64,000 bases of DNA from Candidatus Gastranaerophilales bacterium. GTDB taxonomy: Bacteria > Cyanobacteriota > Vampirovibrionia > Gastranaerophilales > Gastranaerophilaceae. A program made the translations under genes and the position numbers. The DNA is taken from positions 1 through 64,000 of the forward strand of contig CALURU010000004.1 in the NCBI GenBank assembly GCA_944323255.1, given 5' to 3'. Position 1 is the stretch's first letter; every line of letters starts with the position of its first letter. Under the pieces are notes generated by a model. That model saw only the letters and a list, made by a program, of their open reading frames with translations. It was not told where the DNA came from and did not search any database. Shown in pieces: positions 54,312 to 63,900 of this stretch.

Positions 54312-55817
54312 TTATAAATCGATATCAGATTCTTTTATCGGCGCACCTATTACACGCTCTAGCTCTGCAGCATTTATATTGTAATTCAAAAGGTTATTAT
54401 AGTAATCAAGCTGTGCATTCAAATAAGTATTTTCAGAATCCTTAAATTCAATTGCGTCGCCCAAACCTACCTGATATCTTCTAAATGCCAGATATTGACG
54501 CTCTTTTGCCTGTTGCAGCGCAAGTTTTGCGACATCAAGACTATCGTGAGAGTTAAGCAGATTTATATAAGCACTCTTAACCTCCAGATAAACATTTTGT
54601 TTCTGCTGCTCATAATCAGCGACCGCTTTATTATAACTTGCCTTTGCCTCATCAACCTGCTTTTTTAAGAGCATTAAATTCATCGCCGTATAATTCAACT
54701 GAACCCCGAATTGATACCCGTAATCATTATCAATCTGGCGTCCGCCGTGATCATATCCGGCAAAGCCGCTTAAATCAGGTGTAAAAGCTCGTTTAGCAGC
54801 TCTAACATTCATCTCGGCTGCATCCATCGCCTTCTTTGCCGCAAGAAGCGCCGGTCTGGATTCTTCTGCCGTCTTAATTAAATCAGGAAAATTAACTTCG
54901 TACTTTTTATTATTTAATTTATCCTTTAAAATAACCCCTTCAAGTTCCGGAATACCAACGGCATTGGCAAGCTGCACTGCGGCAACTTCCTGCGTATTCT
55001 TTGCCTTGATTAAGTTTACTTTTGCATTACCCAGGTTATATTCCGCAGTTGTAACATCAATTTTTGCTTTTTTCCCGATTTCATAATAAGCCTTTGCTTG
55101 CTTCCACTGAAGTTCAAAATCCTTTACCGTTTCTTCGTAAACTTCACGCTGGATTTTTGCAAAAACCATATTGTAATAAGCAACTTTTACATTATAAATA
55201 ACTGTTTCAATACTGGATTCCGCATCATATCTTGAAGCCTCCCAGTTTCTTTTTGCCATGTCAGCGTTCGCTTTAGTTTTTCCGAAATCAAATAAAAGCA
55301 GGTTCGCAGACAAAGTCGGAACATAAAACATATTGTACTTCTGCTGCATCATTCTGGCGTAACTTCCGGACATAGTCATCAGCATATCGTTTCTGGAATA
55401 ATTTACCCCGGCATTAAAAGTCGGGAAATAATTAGACCATGCCTGCCCTATTCTGGTTTTATAAATCTCTGCGTTGCTGATTGCAGACATAATTGTAGGG
55501 TGGTGGGTTATTGCAAGCTTGATACAATCGCTTAAAGTAACTTCACCGTTCATATCCGCATATTCAATCTGGCTTGTTATTGTAGGAAACTTGGTTTCAT
55601 ACATGCCCTTTGCTTCTTTAGAGGAATCTTTTCTTGCCTTCTCATTACTCTTAAATTTCTTCCACTCAAGGCGTTTATTAACCTTTTCTTTTTCCGGTTT
55701 TATAATCTCTATTTTTTCATCCTCCTTGCTTTTTTCTTTCTTAGATTTAGCAAGAACCGGAGTTGAAACCGCCGTCAAAATAGAACATATTAATAATATA
55801 TTTAAAACCTTTTTCAT
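54312..55817 (-). CDS. TolC-family outer-membrane efflux channel
   Basis: This 501-residue protein has a signal peptide (1-23). After a charged region (24-70) come the paired coiled-coil and strand repeats of TolC proteins. ITHHPTIMSAISNAEIYKTR marks the start of the channel region. It is the last gene of the MFP-RND-TolC efflux operon, begins two bases before the RND stop region, and has GGAG upstream inside the RND gene. It completes a three-part pump across both membranes. Confidence 0.92.
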   Translation of the reverse strand: MKKVLNILLICSILTAVSTPVLAKSKKEKSKEDEKIEIIKPEKEKVNKRLEWKKFKSNEKARKDSSKEAKGMYETKFPTITSQIEYADMNGEVTLSDCIKLAITHHPTIMSAISNAEIYKTRIGQAWSNYFPTFNAGVNYSRNDMLMTMSGSYARMMQQKYNMFYVPTLSANLLLFDFGKTKANADMAKRNWEASRYDAESSIETVIYNVKVAYYNMVFAKIQREVYEETVKDFELQWKQAKAYYEIGKKAKIDVTTAEYNLGNAKVNLIKAKNTQEVAAVQLANAVGIPELEGVILKDKLNNKKYEVNFPDLIKTAEESRPALLAAKKAMDAAEMNVRAAKRAFTPDLSGFAGYDHGGRQIDNDYGYQFGVQLNYTAMNLMLLKKQVDEAKASYNKAVADYEQQKQNVYLEVKSAYINLLNSHDSLDVAKLALQQAKERQYLAFRRYQVGLGDAIEFKDSENTYLNAQLDYYNNLLNYNINAAELERVIGAPIKESDIDL

Positions 55818-55818
55818 C

Positions 55819-58800
55819 CTACATCTCCAAGTCTTTTTCGGTAATTTCTTTTTTCGGGAATTTATCGACTAATTCCTGAACTATTACATAGAATGCCGGA
55901 GTAAGAGCAGCACCGAGAGTTGCTGCCGCAATCATACCGCCGAATACGGTTGAACCGACCGAAATTCTTGAATTAGCACCTGCACCGTGTGCAAATAACA
56001 TCGGAAGCACACCGATAATAAATGCCAGCTCTGTCATCATAATTGCTCTGAATCTTAGTTTTGCCGCTTTTACAGCTGCATCCTTTACAGGCAAACCGTG
56101 TTTTTCATGCTCTTCTTTTGCAAACTCTACAATCAAAATAGATTGCTTAGCCGCAAGACCTACAAGTGTTATCATACCAACCTGTGAATAAATATCGAAA
56201 GACTGGTTCAACATCAACTGGAACAACAATGCACCCAATGCAGCAATTGGTGATATCAAAAGTACCGCAATCGGAATTGTATAACTTTCATAAAGTGCTA
56301 CAAGGAACAGATATACAAATACCAGAGCCATACCTACAATCAGGGTTGTTTGACCTGAGGCTTCCCTTTCCTGTGCAGAAGTACCTGACCAGTCAAAAGA
56401 TATATCTGCCGGAAGAACTTCTTTTGAAACTTCTTCCATAGCATTCATTGCGTCGCCGGAGCTTTTTCCTGCAGCCTGCTGACCCTGAATCTGTACAGAC
56501 TTATACTGGTTATACCTTGTAATTGACGCCGTACCGATTGTCTGTTTCAATTTTACGATTGATAAGACCGGAACCATAACACCATTATTATTCTTTACAT
56601 AGATTCCTGACAAATCAGTCGCCTTATTTCTAAACTGGCTTTCTGCCTGAAGCTGTACCTTGTAAACCCTGTCATATTTGTTAAAGTCGTTTACATAATA
56701 CGTACCAAGCATTGAAGAAAGTGTTGAATACAATTCCTGCAAGTCTACGTTCTGCGCAAGCGCTTTATCATAGTCAATTTCTACAATATATTGCGGTACG
56801 TTTGCCTGGAATGATGTATAAACGCTGGATAAATCAGGGTTCTGATTAGCTGCGGCAATAAGTTTTGTAGCCCAGGTTTCCAGTTCTTGCGGAGTATATT
56901 CGCCTTTAGAAAGCATCTGGAATTCAAACCCGCCCATCATACTCATACCGCTGATTGCAGGCGGAGAGAAGGCTACAATTGAAGCTTCTTTAAAGCTTGA
57001 TGCAATTGCTCTTACCTGATTCAGTATAGCTACGTGAGACAGGTCGGTTGGACGACCTTTAATTTTTCTTTTAATCCACTCAACAACACCAACATTTCTG
57101 TCCGCATAATCATCAAGCTGAATAATTACTGTTGACTGGTTAACAGAACCGTTACCACCGAATACGGTAAGTTTTTCTTTGTCAACACCATCAATATTTT
57201 GAACCTGTTCCGTGAATCTTCTGGAAACTTCTTCCGTTCTGGATAAAGAAGCACCGTCAGGAAGTGTAATCTGTGCAAGCAAAACCCCTTGATCTTCATC
57301 CGGAATAAAACCTGTTGAAATTGTCTTGAAGCATAAAAGCGTAAGCGCAATTATTATTGCATAACATATCAGCACAAGTTTTTTATCGTGAACAAATTTT
57401 ATAACATATTCCATGTAAAAGTCTTCAAGTTTGGCAAACGCTTCATTAAACTTGACTACAATAAGATTTCCTTTTTCTTCGATTTTCTTGAGAATCGGGA
57501 ATTTTTGATTAAGCTTGCCCTCTCCTTGATGTCCGAGGAAGTGTGAACACATAGCAGGCGACAGAGTCAGGGCACAAATTGCAGAAAGAGCAATTGATAC
57601 TGCAATACAAACCGCAAATTGTTTGTACATTATGCCCGTCATACCGCCCATAAACACAATCGGAACGAATACGGCCATCAAGACAAGCGCCATTGCAACA
57701 AGAGCAGATCCAACTTCTTCCATAGTAAGCTGGGTTGCAATAATTGCCGACTTGCCTTCATCAATATGTCTTTTTACGTTTTCTATAACAACAATAGCGT
57801 CGTCAACTACAACCGCAACCGCAAGAACCATTGCAAACAATGTCAAAAGGTTAATTGACATTCCGAGCGCTTTTAAAAAGGCAAACGTACCGATTAACGA
57901 AACCGGAATTGTCACGCAAGGTACGAGAGTTGCCATTCCGTCTCCAAGGAACAGAAAGATAATAATTACAACAATCAAACCGGTTAAGAGAATTGTAAAT
58001 TCAACTTCCTTCATTGATTCATGAATATAATCCGCATCATCTTTAACGTACATAATCCTGATACCGTTAGACATTTGTGCGTTTAATTCATCCACCTTTG
58101 CCTTAACCGCTTTTGAAAGATTGATTACGTTAGCGTCCGGAAGCTGTGAAATTACAACAACGGCAGAAGGTTTACCGTTTACAAGACCCAGATTTGAATA
58201 AGATTCCGCACCCAGTTCAACTCTTGCAATATCTTTAATTCTTACATTAGATCCGTCCATATTTGAGCGGATAATAATATTTTCAAACTCCTCAACTTCA
58301 TCCAGACGTCCCTGTGTTTTGAGTGTTAACTGCAAAGCATTCGGCTCATCCGTCGGAAGCTGCCCCAGAGCACCCGCTGTTACTTGCGTATTCTGGTTAG
58401 CAATAGCCGTTTTAACTTCGCTTGTAGAAATATTCAACCCTGCCATTTTCTGCGGATCAAGCCAGATTCTCATTGAGTAGTTTCCGCCGCCAAACACTTC
58501 TACGTCTGCAACACCATCTATACGCTTAAGTTCATCTTTAATATAAATAGAACCGTAGTTTGTTAAATCTAACTGCGTCCAATCTCCGGATTCAGGATAA
58601 AGAGTCAAAATAATCGCACCGGAACCTGAAGTTCTGCTGATAGCAGTAACACCCGTTCTCTGAACGTCTTCCGGCAGTTGGGATTGAACCTGCTGGATTC
58701 TGTTTTGAACATTCATCAGGTTTATATTTTTATCCGAACCGACTTTAAAATACAAAGTAAGTGAATAGCTTCCGTCATAAGAGGTGGAAGTCATATAAGT

Positions 58801-59049
58801 CATATCTTCAACACCGTTGAGCTTGTTTTCAAGTACAGTTGCAACGGAAGATTCGATAACCTCCGCACTCGCACCCTGATAATTTGCTGAAACTCTTACC
58901 TGAGGCGGAGTTACATCAGGATAGCTCTCCTGTTTGAGGCTTATCATTGAGATAAAACCCATTATCACTATACACACTGAAATTACCAGTGCAAATCTCG
59001 GCTTTCTTATGAAGAAAAACAGTTTTTCTTTATCAAAAATCTTTTTCAT
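55819..59049 (-). CDS. RND multidrug efflux transporter (HAE1 family)
   Basis: This 1076-residue inner-membrane pump has the usual twelve membrane helices in two halves and two large periplasmic loops. The N-terminal [20 protein letters not shown] helix, the proton-relay region [15 protein letters not shown] with paired aspartates in TM4, and [19 protein letters not shown] are typical of AcrB-like pumps. It follows the MFP gene with no gap and precedes the TolC gene. Substrates cannot be predicted. The operon is probably controlled by the divergent MarR gene. Confidence 0.96.
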   Translation of the reverse strand: MKKIFDKEKLFFFIRKPRFALVISVCIVIMGFISMISLKQESYPDVTPPQVRVSANYQGASAEVIESSVATVLENKLNGVEDMTYMTSTSYDGSYSLTLYFKVGSDKNINLMNVQNRIQQVQSQLPEDVQRTGVTAISRTSGSGAIILTLYPESGDWTQLDLTNYGSIYIKDELKRIDGVADVEVFGGGNYSMRIWLDPQKMAGLNISTSEVKTAIANQNTQVTAGALGQLPTDEPNALQLTLKTQGRLDEVEEFENIIIRSNMDGSNVRIKDIARVELGAESYSNLGLVNGKPSAVVVISQLPDANVINLSKAVKAKVDELNAQMSNGIRIMYVKDDADYIHESMKEVEFTILLTGLIVVIIIFLFLGDGMATLVPCVTIPVSLIGTFAFLKALGMSINLLTLFAMVLAVAVVVDDAIVVIENVKRHIDEGKSAIIATQLTMEEVGSALVAMALVLMAVFVPIVFMGGMTGIMYKQFAVCIAVSIALSAICALTLSPAMCSHFLGHQGEGKLNQKFPILKKIEEKGNLIVVKFNEAFAKLEDFYMEYVIKFVHDKKLVLICYAIIIALTLLCFKTISTGFIPDEDQGVLLAQITLPDGASLSRTEEVSRRFTEQVQNIDGVDKEKLTVFGGNGSVNQSTVIIQLDDYADRNVGVVEWIKRKIKGRPTDLSHVAILNQVRAIASSFKEASIVAFSPPAISGMSMMGGFEFQMLSKGEYTPQELETWATKLIAAANQNPDLSSVYTSFQANVPQYIVEIDYDKALAQNVDLQELYSTLSSMLGTYYVNDFNKYDRVYKVQLQAESQFRNKATDLSGIYVKNNNGVMVPVLSIVKLKQTIGTASITRYNQYKSVQIQGQQAAGKSSGDAMNAMEEVSKEVLPADISFDWSGTSAQEREASGQTTLIVGMALVFVYLFLVALYESYTIPIAVLLISPIAALGALLFQLMLNQSFDIYSQVGMITLVGLAAKQSILIVEFAKEEHEKHGLPVKDAAVKAAKLRFRAIMMTELAFIIGVLPMLFAHGAGANSRISVGSTVFGGMIAAATLGAALTPAFYVIVQELVDKFPKKEITEKDLEM

Positions 59050-60198
59050 TTACTTTCCACTCTGATTAGTTACGGTCTTTAACTTTTGTCCTTCCTGAGA
59101 AACGTTCTGGATACCAGATACAACTATCACATCTGACATCTTCAGCCCGTCTTCCACTACCCAGTTATTATTTATATCATCAGAAACTTTGATATTTTTT
59201 CTTACAGCCTTATTATCCTTATCAACCGCCCATACGTAATATCCGCTCATTGCATCACCTTTTGTACAAGCCTGCGGAACTGTCATGTATTCAACAAGCT
59301 TCGGCGCAATCAGTTTAACCTTCATATATCCGCCCGGAACAAGCCAGCCCTTTGAGTTGTTAAATGTTGCACGCATGCTGACAGATCCGGAATCTTGATC
59401 GATTTTATTATCTACAAAGTTAATTGTTCCAATCTCATCGTACCAGTCACCGTCGCTAAATTGAACTTTTACCTGTACATCTTTAAATTTGTCGCTTGCT
59501 CTTAAAAGTTTTACAAAGTCATCGCTTTTTAGGCTGAAAGATACATAAACCGGCGAAACACTTGCAACGTTAACCAGCGAACCTGAAGAAGCAGTTACAT
59601 AGTTTCCTTCGGTTATGTTAACTTTACCGATTCTGCCGTCGATTGGTGATTTAATTGTTGTATAGCCTAAATTTACCCTTGAAAGTTCAAGCTGCTGCTT
59701 GGCTGCATCCAGTAAAGCCTTGTTCTGGTTTCTGGTTGCAAGGCTCTGATCAACGTCAGATCTGCTTATCAAATCCTCTTTAACAAGTGCATTTGCCCTG
59801 TCTAATTCCTGCTGCGCATTAGTATAAAGCGCCTGATATTGGTTTACTGTTGCCATTGAATTGTTAACTGAAAGCTGATATTCTTTCGGGTCTATCTGGA
59901 ACAGAATCTGGCCTTCTTTTACGAAATCACCTTCATTAAAATATTTTTTAAGCAAAAATCCGGAGACACGGGCTATAACATCAATTGAATATTTAGCCTC
60001 AACCCTTCCGGTTGCTTCTGCCGAAACATTAATTTTTTCGACATGAGGATTATCTACAACAACCTCTTTTGGCATACTTAAAGCTCTTCTTTGAATTACA
60101 CCGGCAACAACCCCTGCCGCTTTATTATATATTATAGGAACTATTATTATAAGCAAAATAATAACCCCGATTTGCTTACGCGAAAGTTTTATTCTCAT
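59050..60198 (-). CDS. RND periplasmic adaptor (membrane fusion protein)
   Basis: The ATG at 60198, preceded by GGAGAGAGG, gives 382 residues. A membrane anchor near the N-terminus (IGVIILLIIIVPIIYNK) is followed by the lipoyl and hairpin domains (RVSGFLLKKYFNEGDFVKEG and TTIKSPIDGRIGKV) and the beta-barrel. A longer frame upstream would run across the operator palindrome, so I reject it. It is the first gene of the operon, adjacent to the RND gene. Confidence 0.93.
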   Translation of the reverse strand: MRIKLSRKQIGVIILLIIIVPIIYNKAAGVVAGVIQRRALSMPKEVVVDNPHVEKINVSAEATGRVEAKYSIDVIARVSGFLLKKYFNEGDFVKEGQILFQIDPKEYQLSVNNSMATVNQYQALYTNAQQELDRANALVKEDLISRSDVDQSLATRNQNKALLDAAKQQLELSRVNLGYTTIKSPIDGRIGKVNITEGNYVTASSGSLVNVASVSPVYVSFSLKSDDFVKLLRASDKFKDVQVKVQFSDGDWYDEIGTINFVDNKIDQDSGSVSMRATFNNSKGWLVPGGYMKVKLIAPKLVEYMTVPQACTKGDAMSGYYVWAVDKDNKAVRKNIKVSDDINNNWVVEDGLKMSDVIVVSGIQNVSQEGQKLKTVTNQSGK

Positions 60199-60213
60199 AC
60201 CTCTCTCCAATTC

Positions 60214-60247
60214 TAGTATTATGGTAGAATATTCTACCATAATACTA
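60214..60247. promoter_or_regulatory. Perfect 34-base operator palindrome between MFP and marR
   Basis: TAGTATTATGGTAGAAT (60214-60230) is followed immediately by its exact reverse complement to 60247. It lies between divergent genes, 16 bases upstream of the MFP start and 66 bases before the MarR start. MarR-family dimers bind such palindromes, so it is very likely the binding site of the adjacent regulator. Confidence 0.88.
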
Positions 60248-60313
60248 AATGAGAATTGCCGAAATGTCAATAAGCACTTGAATTTATCAACCATATAGAG
60301 TACAATTATTTTG

Positions 60314-60778
60314 ATGAAAGAGTCTAATACAAATTTTGAAGATAATATAACTTTTCAAATCGATTACACCGCAAACTTTAATAAATCTTTCAGAAGAAGA
60401 TTTAGTGCTGCATTTATCGATTCTGATCTCACGCCGGATGAATTTTCAATAATATATTTTGTATCACTTGAGCCAAATATATCACAAACAACACTTGCCA
60501 GATATTTGTTCAGAGGCAAGGCTCACATAGGTAAAATTCTTAAAGAAATGGAGCAAAAAAAGCTTATTAAAAGAACTGTTTCCAAGCATTCTGCCGCAGC
60601 TAAAATTGTTCTGCTTCCGAAAGCAAAGCAAATTTACGAAAAGGGATTAAAAGTAACTGAAAATCTGAGAAAAAGATACGAAAATGAATTTTCTGAAGAA
60701 GAGATAAAACAATTTCTCCATTTCTTAAAAAGATATCGGGAAATGCTCGGCTCGCTTATTGAAGTTGATTTAAAATAA
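60314..60778 (+). CDS. MarR-family transcriptional regulator
   Basis: This 154-residue protein has the winged helix-turn-helix of MarR: SQTTLARYLFRGKAHIGKIL then LKEMEQKKLIKRTVSKHSAA. The ATG at 60314 is preferred; one TTG codon precedes it. It is divergent from the efflux operon with the palindrome between, which is the usual arrangement for a self-regulating efflux repressor. The inducing molecule is unknown. Its stop directly abuts the convergent merR gene. Confidence 0.93.
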   Translation: MKESNTNFEDNITFQIDYTANFNKSFRRRFSAAFIDSDLTPDEFSIIYFVSLEPNISQTTLARYLFRGKAHIGKILKEMEQKKLIKRTVSKHSAAAKIVLLPKAKQIYEKGLKVTENLRKRYENEFSEEEIKQFLHFLKRYREMLGSLIEVDLK

Positions 60779-61195
60779 TTATACTGCACATTCTCTTTGT
60801 TTTGTCTGATTCATAGGATTCCAATTATCATCGAGATTATGCTTAATAAGTTTTTTGTAATGCTCTTCCTTGTAATCTAACATATTCAGCTGATTCTTTA
60901 ATTCCTCCATCTGCTTCAAAGCTTTTTCTTTAGTGGTTTTAATAATTTCATATCTTTCAGGAATAGTTGAGTCTCCTACGATACACAAATCTATATACCG
61001 CTTAACGAGCTTACTTTCCGTACCGACCGAGCGCAGACATTTAACAATTCTTACCCAGTTTAAATCATCGTCGGAAAACATTCTGATATTATTCTGATTC
61101 CTTGTAACAAAAGGAAAGAATCCGCTTTTTGCCCAGAATCGAAGTGTGTGTTCGGAAATATCCATTCTGTCTGCAACTTCTTTTATTGTATACAT
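60779..61195 (-). CDS. MerR-family transcriptional regulator
   Basis: The ATG at 61195, with AAGGAGGG before it, gives 138 residues. A MerR DNA-binding domain (about 1-70, MYTIKEVADRMDISEHTLRF and the wing RNQNNIRMFSDDDLNWV) is followed by a coiled-coil dimerisation helix (LKQMEELKNQLNMLDYKEEH). The C-terminal region has one cysteine and no metal-binding motif. It is not clear which genes it controls. An upstream frame extends to 61225 but lacks a ribosome binding site. Confidence 0.92.
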   Translation of the reverse strand: MYTIKEVADRMDISEHTLRFWAKSGFFPFVTRNQNNIRMFSDDDLNWVRIVKCLRSVGTESKLVKRYIDLCIVGDSTIPERYEIIKTTKEKALKQMEELKNQLNMLDYKEEHYKKLIKHNLDDNWNPMNQTKQRECAV

Positions 61196-61331
61196 AAATT
61201 CCCTCCTTTTGTACGACAACATCAATTTAACACAAATAGATTTTGATTACCAGAATTGCAAATCTTAATATGCAACCAGGAAAACTTCCTATTATAAGTA
61301 TCTGAACTCTTCACACCTTTTATATAAGCCT

Positions 61332-62855
61332 CTATGAATATACAAACGGAGGTCCGTTTTTGATCTCAAAAAGGATATTGTCAGCAATAATTTTCAGCTC
61401 TTCTTTAGACTTTCCGTTTTCTTTTTGAATGAAAAATTCGTCGCATAAAGGCTCTATTGCCGATTCTTTTTTAGCTTTAAAGTTGCGAAGCTCTGTAGAT
61501 ACGAGCCTGTTTTGAAGGTCAAGTTCGATTTTTGCATTATATTTTTTTACCTGAACTTCTTTTACCGCTTCTGCAGCAGCTTTACCGCCATAGGCAAGTG
61601 CGGAAATTCCTGCAATTCCGAAGAACAAATTCTTGAACTGTGGATTTTTAGGATTCATAAGCCAATCATAGAAAAAGGATAGATAATCATTTACGTGAGA
61701 AAAATACGTAATTTTATTTCTGCCGCTTCCGCCCATCATCGGATTAACCTTTTCTGTTGCCTGATTCATGCTGTCAAGAAGTCTGTTTAAATACTCTGCC
61801 TTTTCTTCCTGAGGTAAATTCAGGCGTTCTACAACTTCTTTAACTTCATCGGGTCTTGCATAAACTGATTCAAGAAGGTTTTCTATAAGGAGTTTATAAG
61901 CGTCTTTCCCTGTTAAAACCTCACTGTTATGTCCCTGAAGTTCGCCGATAGGTTTACCTTGATTAAAGTCATCTATAACATTATCAAGCCCTTTTCTTGT
62001 ATTTTTAAGCCCTTTTGATATAAATTCGTCGCTTTTTCTGATGTTTTTAAAAGCCCAGTAGCCGAGCCCGAGAATGGTGAGCAAAGTTACTCCGCCTGCA
62101 ATCAAAAGAGAATTATTTTCGTTATTTTTTTCTGTTTTTTTCTTACTTTTAAAAGAAGGATTATTGTTATTATCTGCAAGTTCCTGAGTAAATATTTTTG
62201 CTTTAGAGGAGAGCATACTTCTGATAATCTGAATTTTTCCGGAAAATGACTGGGTTTCTACTGCAATTAAATTTTCCTGCAAATTCTTCTGAATATCGGC
62301 CTCCTGCTTTTTAACCCAGACTTCCTTAAACCCGTCAATAAAAATTTTACCCATAAAAGCCATTGAGCCGAGAGTGATCACGCCGAGCGATGCTAAAATT
62401 GTTTTTCTGCTCGGGGATTGAATCATACTGAAAATACTCTGGTGAATTTCATCGTTTATGCAGTGGTTTCTGGTAATACCCGGAAGTAAATACTCTTTTG
62501 AACTTTCCAATCTGCCTTTAGAAAATTTTTTCATCATTGCCGTAAAGCCGCATAAAAGAGCCATTACACCTATTGTTGCACCGCATAAAGGCAGAAGCGG
62601 ATTACCTTTTCTTTCTTCCCGTTCATAAACTCTTTCAGGCATATCAATATTTGAATTAGAAATAACCAAAGTGTCATAAGTTTCACCGAGCGGAGGAAGG
62701 AAAGGTGCAGATTTCGGTCCGTCAAGCAAAGGATCTTTGACAAACGTGTTTACAATAACACCTTCTTTAACATAGGTGTCATTTTTTATTTGTGTTTTTG
62801 TCATATTCTTCTGGTGTCTTGAAGATTCAAGATCCTGATTGACTTTCGGTATCAT
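61332..62855 (-). CDS. Hypothetical membrane protein with internal duplication (507 aa)
   Basis: I do not recognise this protein. It has four hydrophobic segments (about 88-107, 153-172, 250-267, 410-424). Two parts of about 63 residues each match: residues 144-207 and 400-462. Both have a membrane helix followed by the consensus KEV.VKK...KI...LQ.LV.TE..F..K (GFKEVWVKKQEADIQKNLQE and VKEVQVKKYNAKIELDLQNR). This suggests an old internal duplication. It overlaps the preceding gene by 29 bases; a start at residue 18 (62804) is an alternative. Confidence 0.7.
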   Translation of the reverse strand: MIPKVNQDLESSRHQKNMTKTQIKNDTYVKEGVIVNTFVKDPLLDGPKSAPFLPPLGETYDTLVISNSNIDMPERVYEREERKGNPLLPLCGATIGVMALLCGFTAMMKKFSKGRLESSKEYLLPGITRNHCINDEIHQSIFSMIQSPSRKTILASLGVITLGSMAFMGKIFIDGFKEVWVKKQEADIQKNLQENLIAVETQSFSGKIQIIRSMLSSKAKIFTQELADNNNNPSFKSKKKTEKNNENNSLLIAGGVTLLTILGLGYWAFKNIRKSDEFISKGLKNTRKGLDNVIDDFNQGKPIGELQGHNSEVLTGKDAYKLLIENLLESVYARPDEVKEVVERLNLPQEEKAEYLNRLLDSMNQATEKVNPMMGGSGRNKITYFSHVNDYLSFFYDWLMNPKNPQFKNLFFGIAGISALAYGGKAAAEAVKEVQVKKYNAKIELDLQNRLVSTELRNFKAKKESAIEPLCDEFFIQKENGKSKEELKIIADNILFEIKNGPPFVYS

Positions 62856-63531
62856 CTTTTTTCTTTCTGCGAGTGATTTTGTGTAGTATGGTTTTTAAAT
62901 TAAAGATTTTTTTATCTTCATCAATTTTTGTGTCATCGTCTTTTGTGTTATTTCGTTTGAAAATCTTAAAAAGTCCTTCAAATTTTGACTTGATACTGCT
63001 TACAAGTTCGGAAATTTTCTTTTCTACAAAGGCTTTAGCTTCTCCGAATAAAGCATTGAGTTTGTCCTGAATATCGACCAGCTTTTGTTTGAATTGAGAT
63101 AGTTTGTCTGCAATATTGGAAATTACATTCAGGACGGAAGTTATACTTTTGGTTATAACATTATTTATCCCTATAACGATATTACTAATTGTATACGCAA
63201 CAGATTTTAAAATAAAGCTATTTGAATTTTGATTCACAAATTCAATCATTTTTTGAGCCATTTTTTCAAGGTTTTGTTGAAACTGCAAAATCTGTTGAGC
63301 GTGGTTGAGAAGATTTTTTTCGTGAGCTTCAATCCTTTGTTCTCTGGCTCTCATCATTGCGCCAATCATTGCGCATTGATGATAACTCCATTCACCTGCT
63401 TTTTGCGGACGCTCGCCCATTCTTGTGCTCCCGCCTCCGCCCATTCCCGAACAAATGGGACATGCCCCAGGCGACATTCCATGCGGGCAGGTTCCTGTAT
63501 TAACTTTTGTACCTGTACTTACTCCGGTCAA
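62827..63531 (-). CDS. Hypothetical protein with CPHG/CPIC zinc-knuckle-like motif (234 aa)
   Basis: I do not recognise this family. The TTG at 63531 is the chosen start, with AAAGGAAG 7 bases before. A frame from 63561 would begin only a few bases after the TATAAT box and is unlikely. The N-terminus has TCPHGMSPGACPICSGMGGG, a Cys-His-Cys-Cys pattern suggestive of zinc binding. A long helical, amphipathic region (about 45-190) and a basic C-terminus follow. It is first of a two-gene set with the duplicated membrane protein. Confidence 0.65.
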   Translation of the reverse strand: MTGVSTGTKVNTGTCPHGMSPGACPICSGMGGGGSTRMGERPQKAGEWSYHQCAMIGAMMRAREQRIEAHEKNLLNHAQQILQFQQNLEKMAQKMIEFVNQNSNSFILKSVAYTISNIVIGINNVITKSITSVLNVISNIADKLSQFKQKLVDIQDKLNALFGEAKAFVEKKISELVSSIKSKFEGLFKIFKRNNTKDDDTKIDEDKKIFNLKTILHKITRRKKKDDTESQSGS

Positions 63532-63563
63532 TAAAAAACTTCCTTTGCTGCTTTTTCCCAATA

Positions 63564-63570
63564 TTATAGT
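63564..63570 (-). promoter_or_regulatory. -10 box of the CPHG/CPIC gene
   Basis: TATAAT on the minus strand lies about 35 bases before the TTG start. I see no good -35 box, so the promoter is tentative, but it helps to choose the start. Confidence 0.45.
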
Positions 63571-63900
63571 GTTATTTTGAAGATAAATATTTTGTCATGC
63601 TGAACTAGTTTCAGCATCTTTGATGTCTGCCTTCTGGCAAAATCCCAAAACTGGTTCGGGATGACATTTGGATGGTTGATGCCGCAACAAAAGAAAGTCT
63701 ATTTCAATACTGTGACTCGCAGTTTGAAAAAATCTAACGCAATCCTCACCCGAATTTCTAAATTCGCTACGCTTATTAAGAAATTCTTCCCTCTCCGCCT
63801 TTCGCAGACGCTCCCCGGAGAGGAGAAATGCACTCTTGTAGTTATACAGCAGAGGCAGACTTGTAGAAAGAATTCTTTTATGGAATCTTTTATTGTCTTC
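63571..63900. repeat. Repeat-rich spacer before the riboswitch
   Basis: No gene here. It holds an inverted pair GTCATGCTGAAC / GTTCGGGATGAC (63596-63666). The element CACCCGAATTTCTAA (63746-63797) is shared with 15291-15343, and a GC-rich CCCTCTCC / GGAGAGG hairpin lies at 63788-63824. The rest is AT-rich. Confidence 0.75.

Noticed and set aside
60199-60294. N-terminal extension of the MFP protein
   Set aside because: It would translate the operator palindrome; GGAGAGAGG marks the start at 60198.
63532-63561. Earlier TTG start of the CPHG/CPIC protein
   Set aside because: It lies only a few bases from a TATAAT box, before the expected transcript start; the later TTG has AAAGGAAG.
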